Below, piece after piece: positions 40,201 through 53,400 of a DNA stretch of 64,000 bases. The position numbers were made by a program, and so were the translations under genes. Within the stretch, counting starts at the first letter, position 1. The number at the start of each line of letters is the position of its first letter. Source of the stretch: Montifringilla adamsi (Eukaryota; Chordata; Aves; Passeriformes; Passeridae); NCBI GenBank assembly GCA_017590115.1, contig JAGGNK010012448.1, positions 3,625,440 to 3,689,439 on the forward strand. The letters are read 5' to 3'. The notes below the pieces were generated by a model that saw only the letters and a program-made list of their open reading frames with translations, did not search any database and was not told the origin of the DNA.

Positions 40201-41405
40201 CCAAATTTTGTCTTTGACTTTTAAAAGAGTTCACATACATTCTAATAATAGGACTGCTTTACACATACATAAAACATAGCCAGATCACAAGGACTACTCA
40301 TGTCAAAAATTAGTAACTGTGAGTTAATTTCCTAATTTTGTTAAGAACAGCTCAAAAGGTGAAACATAATTTTCAGGAGAAATAAGAAGGGGACAAACTT
40401 CTGCCCTGAAGAAGGTATAAAACAGTGACCCAAACCATTTTCACCAAGGAAAGGGGGTGGTGAAAGAGCAAGAACCACTCCCCAAACTCCTAATTGATAC
40501 AAGAGCAAGGAAAAACTTTCACCCCTACATTGTAGGAGCTACATTGTATAAAGGACTTGAAAGGGGAAAAGCACTGAGGTCAGCTGAAAAAAACCTGCTA
40601 CTTTTTTGAGGGAGGCATTGTTTATGAAACAGATAGTGTTTTTTGCTTGGCCTTTGAAATTCTCATCTAACATGACATAATACTTGAACTTCAAAAATTC
40701 CAGCATTTTAATGTTTTCTTCACTACACAAAACAGCTGAACCCAAATTCTGCAGCATTATGATACATCTGTAAATTTGAAGGTACAAAAAAACTAATCCT
40801 CAATAAAACTGAGTATGCCTATTAGTCAAGATTACTATGAACTACAAATTAATTCTCACAGTAGTAAAACTCTGAGGGATTCTATTTTGAACCCAAACAC
40901 TTGACAACTATTTCATAATTATTGGCCAAAGTTGACAACAAACTAACTAAACGGCAAGAAAATTTTCTACAGCTTTAGAGAAAAAGCTAACTTTTTCAAG
41001 AGGCACTAAGTCAATACTTGTCCCTCACTTTCTTGCGAACCTTTCAAAACTGGAATGCTAATATCAAGAAGGTATTTTTCTGATAGTTTTTAATGAAATC
41101 TCTTCTAAAAATCTTACCTCGGTCATTTTTGGAGGAGAACTGGTAGCAGGTGCACTTTCTGGCTTAGGAATGCTCTCAATTAGCTCCAAGATACTTGTCA
41201 CCTTCTGATCTGATATTTGGATAGAAAGTAAAGGCAACTGCCCTGACAGTTTGAACCTGTTTTTTAAAGAACCAAAGTCAAAAGTTCCACAGTTAATTAA
41301 CCTTAAAATTATTTCAATCAAATTCCAAATTTTTCTGAAAAACATGAAAGTCTTCTGGGTCTGAAAATTCTTCATCTAACCATAGCATGTATTGTGTATA
41401 TATAC

Positions 41406-41461
<56 letters not shown>

Positions 41462-44400
41462 GTAACCCTTCTGTTCCACACAGAAAAGTTACTTGATCAG
41501 CAACTATCAATTTAATAGTGTAACTTGTATTCCATTTACTACAAAGTCTTGTGGATCAGGACTACAAATAGTACTAATAACCACTTCCAGTTTGGTTACA
41601 TAAGGCATAGTTTCCTTACAATCAGAAACTGTCCCCTCGTGTTCATGCACTTTATTTAATTACTTACAATAAATTACATAACTGAGCTTTTACAAAATAT
41701 TTTACAAAAGAAAAGGTGGAGGCATTTTTTTGCATATGAATGTTTAGGGCTCAAAACATCAAAAAAAGAATACAAAATGCTTCCTAGTTAAGCGGACGAT
41801 AGCAGTAATCTAGATATTTAATAAAGGAATAAACATATAGCAATATAGGGTATAAAAGAATAAAATAACCATCTTTAAAAATGAAAACAGTAAAACATAT
41901 TTTAAGTGTAATAGAATAGGATTTGGCCAAAAAAGAAGTAGAATCACATCAAACATGTACACTGAGATTTTGAAGATTTAAAACACCACTTTGTTTTTCA
42001 TAGAAGTGGGTGTAACAGAAGCAAGCAGAAAATTTGCTCAAAGAACATACGGTGTTTTTATTACAACTTCTAGTTAGAACAGATAAAGAGGTCTGTTCAA
42101 CATGTAACAGGGAGCACCAGATGCTTAATGCATAGTGTGTAAGGAACAAGACAAGCTACTTCCTTCCTCTTTTGAGGAGCTTAACTCACACCTGAGTCTT
42201 CAAAGTGACATAAAATGTAAGACTGAAGAAGATGTGAGAAAAAAAAGCTCCATATTTTCAACCCATCTCAGCTAAACTTGATACTATAAGAGTATCTGAA
42301 AAAACAGTTTCTGACACTTAAGGAAGCACACAATTGTACACATTAAACTGTGGCAGTAACTAGTTTTCTTCAGTTTATTAATTTCTTCACATCCTTAAAC
42401 TTACAGGATTAATTCGCAACTACTATTCTAATTCTTAATTTCAGTTCTACCAGAGAGATATTTAGACTCTTCCTTTTTTTTCTTTCATTATTATGGAGAG
42501 GGTTAAGGTAGATGTGTAACTACCAGGTTTGAAGGACCTCTCTGTCTACTGCGCTCCTCAGTTGTTGGAAAGCAATAGCAATTAAATATACAGTAGCAAT
42601 TCTCACATTTGTTGCACTTAAACCTCTCAACAAAAATTTGTGTACATTTTCAAGACTTTTTTCATGTTTGTACAACAGACAGCCCATACAGTTAGAAGGA
42701 AGGCACTCCGCAGATACAAAGCAGACAACTGCAAATAATCTGGGCTCTCTACACTGCTCTTTAAACAAAAGCTTTTAAGGTTTGGAAAACCTTAAAAGTA
42801 TGGAGAATCAATTACGCCTCATTTGTAGAAACTGAGGTGTGGAGAAGCTAAGTGCTTCAATTTATGAGGAAATCTGTGCAGAAACTTCCTTCAAGTTCAG
42901 TCTGGTTGTGTTTTTAAAAAGAAAGAAATGTTAAAAGAATGCCGCCATCAAAGATGCAAATCGGTACATTTCTTCACATTGGAATTTTTATTGTGTTTAT
43001 AACGAATGCTATTATATAGGATACTCTTAACATTGCTATCCTTCATACACCTTCAAAAACTGTATGACAGACTCTCAGACACCTCTTTCAGAAAATGGAG
43101 GAACCATACAACAGGACAAAACAACATAAAAAAAATATAAAACCTTACACAGGCTGCAAAACTACAGTAGCGTATTAGTGCTTCCAAATTTCAAGTAACT
43201 GAAACTATAAGGAGCATCCTATTACCAGAAATGAAAGAAATGCAGATATTCATATCCAACCAGAATGAAAGTCCATTTTAATGATTAGGAAGCATAAACA
43301 GATGAAAACACAGATGAACAGTGAAAATCCTTTGATACAGTAGTCATTACCAAAATTACCTAAATTAGTATTCTCCTCAAGGTAGCAATATAGAAATGTG
43401 CCTTTCTAAAAAAAGTCAGGACAAAGCCTAGTAAAATCATTACTGTTTTGAACAACAAAATTGCAAGGAATTCAAATGAGTTCAAAGGTCACTGAAAGAC
43501 AATCAAAGAATCAAAAACAGAGTCACCCAATCATCTGCTTTTCAGATGACTAAATGTAAAACAGGGGCCTTCCAAACTAAGAAACTAATCTGTAAACATC
43601 TATCTACTACATAAAACATTTCTGGTAGTAGGTTTTGCTGTAAAAGTAACATCTTTCCACTAATTTTTCTCAACAGAACTATGCTGTTCTATGCAGGTAA
43701 TTCTCAATATTAATTTTAAAACTCTGGAAAAAATATAATATTGGGTTTACATGACAGTATGCTTATAAAAACTGACATATAAAGGAATGTATACATGTAC
43801 ACTAAAAATATATTCATATATATATATATGTAACTATACATATATATATATATGTAACTGATTTGAGCATAATATTCAACTAAACTATATATTCAACACT
43901 ATTCAACTATACTAAAATTTACAGTTTAGGGGATTCTTGCTGACACAAAAGCTACAGTTAACCTTTGTCATTTGTGCCCAATGTGATATAGAGAAATATT
44001 ATGCAGAAACTTTCCAGAATCAGTTGGACACATTAACTGCCAAAGCACACCTGGTAGCCAAGATAGTTAGAGGGTAGCACTGCAATACTGCAACGCGTGT
44101 AGTCATTAAGAAAACACACTTCTTAATCCAGATTATACCAGTGAAATTTTTGAAGGATATGAATTACAAACCTACATCAAAATTATGTCATTCTATTATA
44201 TGACCATAGAAATGTAATCACACTTTCTAACATAAAAAGATTCCTGTGAATTGCATTCCCTTTATCTGACCTTCTTCACTAGAGAAAAAGTAAGGAGGGA
44301 AAACATTAAGATGTTTTGTAAGTATCAAAATTCAGAATCTGACATCCCAGGTTTCCAGAAGGTGGCAGCATTATATCATGCAATCACTGATCATTATTAA

Positions 44401-47400
44401 CAGTACTACTTATTTTCTTCTGACTGGCACAATTTCCATAACTAACAAGATTTTGCTAAACAACCCTAAGTGCAAACTCAAGGCATTAAGAGCTGTTTCC
44501 ATAGCAGGTAAACTAGCTAGAGCAATAAGCCAAGTTAAAGAGAGGCGGTATGACAGCACATTGCTTTTCAAAATTTTTTTTTTATATATAGAACTAATTT
44601 TAAATTTAGATTTTTAGCTCCTTGGTATTTTCAATGAGAACTGAAATGTAGCTATTAGGAAGACTGAATTAGAAGAGGCAGTAATATCTTTAATAAAAAT
44701 CTTTAAATATGTTAAGCGTACTACTATACAATTCTATCACCTTTTTGATATCTGAAAACTTATTTTAATTTACTTTCAATTTTTCTAGATAAATGTATTT
44801 TACTTTCAATATTTAAATACAGCCAATGCAAAAGTGCACAGGTATAACCAGATCCTTATTTTTTTCCTCTTTTTCCCCTCAAAAAAGTCATTTACCACAA
44901 AATTTCAAAATTGGAAAAAATACATACCTGGGCATTCTTGCATCTGTAACAACCATAGCCCTGCTAAATTCCAGTTTTACATCCAAGGGCTGCAAGATGC
45001 ACTGAGATGAGTTTTTCAGCTTCCGAGCTTCTCGCCAGTTCTCATCTAGAAGAGCAGAGAAAACCTACTTTAACCACTCAAAGAGATTCCTTCTCAGTAC
45101 ACATCACAGTATTCAAGTATCTGATATTAGTACATATTCCTAAAAATTCAGGTGCCACGATCTCTTTTACAGTTCTATCAACAGATGTATTTATACAGGA
45201 TCTGAACTTCACACATACAAGACTAATTAATAATTTCTCCTATTCTCATCTTTGCAGCTACAGCATTCATGGGGTAGAATTCTAAGGACCCAATTCTTAA
45301 CATGCATGGTAGTGGGAGTTTAGGCTCTGGATTCTCTCCTGGAGAGTTAAATGATTAAACTGAATTAAATCCAAAGGATTAAGAATTGAATTATTAAGAC
45401 TTGTCTGATTATGACTGACTCTATGTTGCTAGTTCCCAAAATACTAGTTTCCTTTGACACCTTACTGAAGTAGTTCAATTCTCATCTTTTCTTTACCCTC
45501 AAAAAAATGATCAAACCTACAACTACTTGTGGATTCTGCTTTAAATTGGGAGAAAACCAAAGTCACTGAAGGAAAATACCATAAACAAAGTAATTACTGT
45601 CTTACACTCTCTATGCAACAAATCAAAAAATCCTTCAACAAAAGGAATTTTATCATGAATTTGCTAAGATTGGAACTGAAGGTATGTTTTGGAAATTCAT
45701 CACACGTTCATAATACTGAATTTAGAACACTTATGTTTGAAGAAGTACATTTCAAAAGATTCTCCTCTGCTTCAGCTAAAAATATGAGGCACAACCACCA
45801 TCACATTGTATTTAGTCATATAAAGAAAAATTACTTTCATGAATACTTACCATGCTTGCTGTATAGTAACTGCATGCTACTGAGCTGGACATCAAAACTG
45901 TCATAAGCTCTGGACATTATATCTTCAATAGAGGTTTGTCCTACTTTGATTTCTGATAAATCAGAACGACTTTTGCTTGCCATCTTAAAATATGTTAAAA
46001 AAAAAAAAGCATAAATCAATTTCAGAAATATTCAAGGCACTAATTCTACAAATACTTGTTCCCACCACAAGAAATGATTCAGTCCTCACTATAGGTAACA
46101 GTCTTACAACTATCTAAAAAAGCACAACAAATACCTAAAATTTCTAGGCCGCACCAAAACAAAAAACAGAGTATTAACACCATTTCTTCCTCAAAGAAAG
46201 AAACAAAAAGCAAATTAAAATATATTATATACTATGTACAGAATAGTTTTCCTTAATAAGTGGCCTATACTCCAAAGTATAAAGTCTCAGTTACCTTTTT
46301 AAGCAGTAGAATAATAATTCAGAATTTTTATATATAAAATATTACTGCATTGAACAACTTATACATGTGAAAAGTATTTCTGAACTCTGTTAAATTCAGT
46401 TGCAACACATTAAAGAGGAAAAGATGATCTGGACTGTTCATCATTTATGTCTTTCCTTTAATATCAGTCAATATTCCTCTGATTCAGCTTTGGGACACTC
46501 ATAGTTCTTTGGTATTTCACATTTGTACATGCCCTCCCTGATGTTCATCTCTGATGAAATGTGTCTATCCTCATCCTTATATGTCTAATAATTTTGGATT
46601 CATATTTGGTTTAGTCAAATCAGGTAATCTTCAGAAGAACTAAAAGAGGTTTAAAAACTAGCATCTAAGACACAGTATTTATTCTTCAGTACTGCTGGAC
46701 TCTAAGTCCGTTGTAACTTTTATGTTAAAAATAACTTGGAGATGTAAATTCAGAATTACTAAATTAATAACCCTATTTATCTACTGAGACACAGTTTTAA
46801 TTTTACATGCTATTTTTTCCTTCTGGGGCTTGATCTTTTCCTGTATGCAACTGAAGGGAAAAGATTATTTGTTTTGTGTTAAACATACTCATTCAACAAA
46901 TGACCCACCTCTCACTTAAGCATATGTCACTCGAAGTGAATACAGAATTACTAATCATATCCTGAGAGGCAACTAAATTTTCTCTTATGGTATTTCTAAA
47001 TTCTATTAAATCAGAGGAACTAATCTAGGAGTCACATTCACTACAAAAATTACTCATCCACTTCAGGAAAAAGATGTCACACACACTGAAGTCTGATTTT
47101 GAAATGTGTTCTTCTAAGTAATGCTTCCAAGCGTAATCTTGTATGGGTGGAAAAGGAAGTGGGCTGTTAGATCTATGACTAGATCCAGGAGGCTGTCTCA
47201 AGCACACAAACAGCTACAAAGTGCCAATCCTATAAACTGCCTACAAATGACCAATACTTATAAAAGCTGATGAAATTATTTGTCACTGAAATAACTTGGA
47301 TTTACAACCAGATCACATAATTTTTAGTATCTACAGAGCAAGCTTCTTCACTAATTCTACTTTCTGAAGCAATCCAACACATTCTTTTTAAACATGACCT

Positions 47401-50400
47401 GCAGGTGGACTGGAGCAGCCCATTACCAAAGCACCTGATGCACCTGATCAGAGCTCTGGTGGGAACATGCTGCCACCCAGGTGCCAGGCTGCATGATGTG
47501 CCTGACTCTTATGCTAACACCAGACAGCAGCAATGAGCACACCTATGGGAGGCATGTCCAAGTAGAGAATCCTTCTGCTTAGTGACATAGCTCAGGGAGG
47601 AGAGCAGCAGGTCAAGTCGATTGACAGCCATCTGAATGAGAGCCAGTGAGTGCCCAGGTGGCCAAAAGCAATAGTGTGGCCAGCAAAACAAGGGTAGGCA
47701 TTATCCCCCTGTACTTGGCACTGGTGAGGCTGCAGCTTGAATACTATACTTTATTTGGGGTTCCTCACAGCAACAAAGACATTGGGGTGCTGCAATATGT
47801 CTAGAGAAGGGCCAACAGAGCTGGGGATGGATCTGGAGCACAAATCCTGTGAGGAGTAGCCAAGGGAGCTGGGGTTCCTTAGTCTGGAGAAAAGGAGACA
47901 GAGTGAGGCCCTTACCTTAAAACTACCCAAAAGGAGTCTCTAGCTCTTGAGGATGCAGGTCAGGAGTTAGCCTCTTAACCCCAAGAAACAAGCAACTGAA
48001 CATCTAGAAACAGCCTCAAGTTGTACCAGAGATGGTTTAGAACAGAAATTAGGAAATATTTCTTCACTGGAAGGGTTACCATGCACTGGAACAGGCTGCC
48101 CAGAGACATGGTTGAGTCACTGAACCCACAGGAATTTAGAAGCCATATAGATATGGCACTTAGGGACATAATTTAATGATGGACTTGGCAGTACTGAGTT
48201 TGTGGTTGGACTCAAGGATTCTGAAGGTCTTTTGCAATCTAAGTGATTCAGTAGTTCTATGATCAATATAGGCTGCTGACAATGGGATTGTGAGTTGCTC
48301 TATGGAGTAGGGCCTGGGAGTGCTGGTGGATGAAAAGCTGTGCACTCACAGCCCAGGAAGCCAAACATATCCTGGGCTGCATCCAAAGCAGTGTGGCCAG
48401 CAGGGCAAGGGAGGGGATTCTGCCCTCTACTCTGCTCCTCACTTGGAGTACTACAAGCTGTGGGACCAGGTCCACAGAAGACCCAGAAAAGTGATCAGAG
48501 GGACAGAACACATCTCCTCTAAGAAAAATGCAGAGAGAGTTGGTGCTGTTCAGCCTGAAGAAGAGAAGGCTCTGGGGAGACTTTTCAGCAGTCTTTCAGT
48601 ATTTAAAGTGGGCGAAAAAGAAAGATGGTAACAGACTTTACCAGCACTTCTGCTGACAAGTCAAGGGATAACACTTTAAAACTAAGAGTAGGTATAGACT
48701 AGATATAAGGAATTTTCTTAAAATGAAAGTGGCAAGACACTGGCATGAGTTGCCCAGAGAGGAGGTGGATGCCCATCCCCGGGAACATTCAAGGTCAGGA
48801 TGGACAGGTGGCTGAGGAACCTGATCTAGTTAAAGATGTCCCTGCTCACTGCAGGGAGGTTAAACTCAATGACCTTTAAAGGTCTCTTCCAAGCCAAACC
48901 ATTCTATAATTCAAACTGAAATCACATGTTCAGAAAGTAATCATGTGGAAATTACACAGCAAACTAACTCTCATTAGCAAGATTCCAGGATTTGAAACAA
49001 GTTTTTGCTAAAAAAGACAGCAACCTAAACAGATAGCAAGTGGCAGAATCAATTTTACCCAGAATACAAGTAAATAAAAAGTAAATTGCCTGTACACATG
49101 TAAGATCATTTATCCTGAAGAACACAAGTTCATCAGTGAGTAAGAAGAAGACCGTTAGTAATACGGACAAAGTCTCTCCTATTTTTTATAGACTTCTATT
49201 CAAAGTCTTTCTTTTTTTATAGTGATAAATTATAATTTTACAAACCTCATTCAAGGGAAAAGTCAAAAAGATAAAACATTATCTCAAACATACCTCTAAT
49301 CTCATCCAAATTATCTTAAAAATTGCCAGTACGTTTACTTTTCTTGTTTTAAAGTAAATTCAGTGATTGAAGGGTAAGTAATAGTAATATGAAAAATAAG
49401 AACACCATTTAATCATGTAACAAAGAAGTTCACTATTTTATATTGTAAGGCAATGTAAAAAATAACTAGACATTTTCCACGTAACAGTCCAAAGTCTCAA
49501 CAGTAGTTTCACACTAGGGAAGGAGTATTTTCTAGCAATTTTCTTTTGCACTGAATGAACCCACTGAGAAGATTTCAGTAACTTTTACCTTGACTAGAAA
49601 GCAGTTTAAAATAAATACCTAATAAATAAACTGCAAGAGCTACTCTTACTCTTGTATGAGTAAGAACTATGGCACTCTTCACTACCGTAAAACACAAATT
49701 AAGAAACTGTAAATCAGGTAAAAAGCTGAATTACTATTTTCGGTAAATTACTGCATTACGTAAATACATACTTTAAAACTACCAAGATCCAGAAGTAGTA
49801 AATTTGATGTATGATCATAGAATCCTTTTTGTGGAACAATGATGTATGAAGCCATGAGGTTTATTTTGAGGTCAAGAACTTTCTGGGTTTCAATAATATA
49901 CAACAAACCTGAAAAAATAGTACAATTATTAAATACAAACAAACAAAAGTAATTCAAAGATTAAAAGAAAGCGATAAAAAGAAAATCAGGTCTAATTTTA
50001 AACAAACTCTAGATGCTAGATAACTAAAGTACATATGCTCTTCATATTTCTTCTGAACTATGACATTATAGACACTCCTTAAAGAAGCATCAAGTAGATG
50101 AAATGATGACAGCAAACAGTGCTAACTGACAAGTATAGACAACAATGTGACATATGCAAACTCAAAAATGTTTCCCACTGAGCAGAGATAAAATGAGAAG
50201 AACTGGAATGTGAACTGCAACTTCAAAATTACTGAATTAACCCACTATGTTCCACAGATTCAGAAATTTAATTGCTCCAGAATTCTTTATTGGGAGTATC
50301 CAACTACACTAGTCAAACTGTTAGTGTTTTTTGATACTGAGATACACAAGTTTACATTAACTCTGCTGACAAAAATCTCCATCTTGAGACACCAAAGATA

Positions 50401-53400
50401 TGCAAATATATGATCTTACAAAAATTAAGTTTAAAAATCATGCAATTAGTTGGGAAAATCAGACATTCTAAGATTTGAGATCAAATTCTGCTTTTTTGCT
50501 TAGCTGAATTGTGAATGGTATTGCTTCAAGTTAAATCTGGAAACTGCCTTATGATGCAGCCACAACTCATTAAATATTAACCATTTACAACAAGGTGATG
50601 ATCACAGACATACAGATAATGAATTATGAAGATAACAACATGACAGTAAACACACCCACCGGTAAGAAAACAATTAAAACTGCTACATTATCAAAGGCTG
50701 CCCTGTCACAGGAGGGCTAGGTTAGTCAGTAAAGAACTGGATGGTAACTACATTTCAGTATTTGTAAGACAAAACAACAAGGAATAACAAGAAAAGTAGG
50801 ATTTGATCAGTTTGCACTGCCTAACTGAATTTGGGTGATGTAGAAAGGTCAAGTAAATATTCTCTTGTTTCTTTTATTTGGGAAGAAAATGTAGTGGAAT
50901 CCACAAATTGAGCTCTGGTAAACCAAGCCTTTTAAATGACTTTTAATGCTGATAATCAGAACTACTCCAGTGTAGCAGGTTCCTTCCTTGTAGTTCACAG
51001 TTCCCCTATATTTTCCAGGTACCTTCTATTGCTTCCAAGAAAAGTGTCAAGAACTCATTCTTGAGGACTGCAGGTCTGAACATATTAATTACATTTACAT
51101 GTTCCCATTTTTCTTACTCTACCTCTGAGCTTAGCACGGTCCCCTGCATCAGAATAGTCTGCAGATCAAATATTTTTTCCCTGGCAATTTTCAAAGACTC
51201 AGACAAGATTTTACAAGCAATGTACTGCATATTTTGAGACATTCTCATCAAATTTTCATTTGTGACTGGAACAAGGTTTTAGGTTACTCTGGACAACACA
51301 GCATTCTTGTGAGGGTACAAACAGTACTGGATATACCTCTACAGTAATGATATGCTAAAACTGTAATAAACAGAGAGGACAATTTTGTATTTCCACAAAA
51401 TACTAATCATGATCAACACCACTATATTTGGTGTTAATGAGCAGAGAACCAAGCATATTGTATATAAGTACATTTAAAATTTCATCTCAGAAATCAACAA
51501 TGAACCGTTGTACCAATACACCCAATATTGCTCAAGAATTTCTGAAAGACAAGCAAGCTGATTCATGTAATTCTGGTTAATCTGATATTAGTCCTTAAAT
51601 ATACAGTTCACTCAAAGAAGAACTAATGAATAAAAATACCACTGACGCTTGATTTCCCTCCCAATACTAGTCTGATAGAAGCAATCAAATAAACTTTTTG
51701 CTTGAGTTTTCTTTAAATCTTTATCACTTCAGTATTCAGATTTTTTTATATTTACAATTTAATTATTAATAGGTTATGAAATTATAAGAGGCTTAAGAAA
51801 ACATCCATTGTTTGTTTTTTCCTTTTAAAAATAATTTATATATGAAATCTCCCCTCAGCATCCATTCCCATCCACAGAGACAGGACACTGTGCTGAACAC
51901 ATCTCTTGTTTACAAAGCCTCAGACATCCTTACTGGAACAAATTAAGTCCACAGATCTCAGTGTTAGTCTTCACAGTATTCAGCATTTCCATTCCTGTCT
52001 TAAAATACAAGATCTCTAGAGATAAACAGGATGAAATTAAAACTAGTGCAACGGATGCAAAACTGAGCAGCTGGTATGCCGATAAAATACAGTTTATATA
52101 ACTTGAACTGAGTAAATCCAAATCAAAATCAATATTCATCAAGGAAGTCAGAAAATCAAAAACACCTATAGAAAGGCATAATTTCTTGGAAAAAAAAAAG
52201 AAATCTGAAAAGGATTCGGAGGTTAACTTAGAGGACTAATATCTCGCAATCAGTATTTGAGGAGTACTAAATAACTAAGGCCTTTTACATACCAGATGAA
52301 CAAAACAGAAGATGTATCGAACTGTTTTAACGCTGTATGGAGTATAAATACTGAAAGACTATCTATGGCTTTGGAGCATATTTTACAAGTAAGTAGAAAT
52401 AGTTTAAGTTAAAAGAGATACAAACATAAAATTATTCAATACCTAGAATAAATATACCAATAAGATTGAATAATTCAACTTATTTAGGTGGTGTGTTAGA
52501 AAGGTACATATACTAAAGGTACATATACTCTTCATATTTCTTCTGAACCATTCATTATAGACACTCCTTAAAGAAGCATCAAGTAGATGAAATGATGATA
52601 GCAAATAGTGCTAACTGAGCAGGTGGGAAACACCTTGTTTAGGTGGTGTGTTAGAAAGCTATGACTTGGATGCACACATCTCCATAGGGAAAGATACAGT
52701 CAGCACTCCTATGATCTAAAATGTGTCTGAGTGTGCTGTCAGAAGAATATGCAGCACTTGCCTGTTGATGTTTTTTCACGGAATTCTTCAAGTTTCATCA
52801 GAGTTGCTGATGTCAATTGCTCTAAATGTACATCTTTCGGAGGTCTGAAGAAATCCACTAAGTTATTTACTGTCATCTGTTTAAAAAAAAGGTAAATTTA
52901 CTATTAAGTAGGATTTTTGACTATTTATAGCTTATTCAAACATTTACTTACTGCATCATATACTATTTCCAGTGGTTGTGATTCTATTCTAATCCTCTGA
53001 TCTGCTTTCTCATCCAAAGGATTAGTCTCAAACATTATGCTTAAAAGTGAGGTACTGTCATCTGAATAGACTGTTCGAGAAGACAGGAGACGGGGTGTAC
53101 ACTTTCCTTGGGACACGCCTGTAACTTCAAGTGAGGTAATTTTTGTTTCAAACCTGTAAAGATAGGTAAGCAGACTGTTCAGATGCAATATCCATCTGGC
53201 TAAGTACAATTACATGATAAGAGTATAAAAAATTACATGGAAAAAAAAACCAAAACAATATGTTTCTACCCTACCTTAACTATAAATAGCTTATTCTAGG
53301 GACGTAATATATACATCCATGTGTTAACTTTTTTCCATTTAATTCTCTTTTGTGTATATTAGCTGCCCCTGTCTAAATACAAAAGGGCATCCAAGTTATT

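Larger units (their letters stand above)
41257..44927 (-). other. VPS13A: VPS13A intron w13-w14 (3.7 kb)
   Basis: Contains the two AT microsatellites listed separately (41396-41462, 43816-43855). No mobile element or gene recognised in the remainder. Confidence 0.65.
45984..49771 (-). other. VPS13A: VPS13A intron w11-w12 (3.8 kb)
   Basis: Contains the two tandem CR1 copies (47405-48915). The sequence on either side (45984-47404 and 48916-49771) is AT-rich with nothing recognised. Confidence 0.7.
49909..52761 (-). other. VPS13A: VPS13A intron w10-w11 (2.9 kb, GC-AG)
   Basis: Carries both copies of the 107-bp duplication and has the GC donor. Nothing else recognised between 50130 and 52482. 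Confidence 0.75.

Noticed and set aside
52479..52664. Inverted-repeat transposon ends around the 107-bp copy B
   Set aside because: The flanking 21-bp repeats are direct, not inverted, and copy B has no terminal inverted repeats.
52762..52876. ATG at the start of exons w10, w12 and w34 as alternative translation starts
   Set aside because: Each follows a good acceptor and continues the upstream frame; no first-exon or promoter features are seen.
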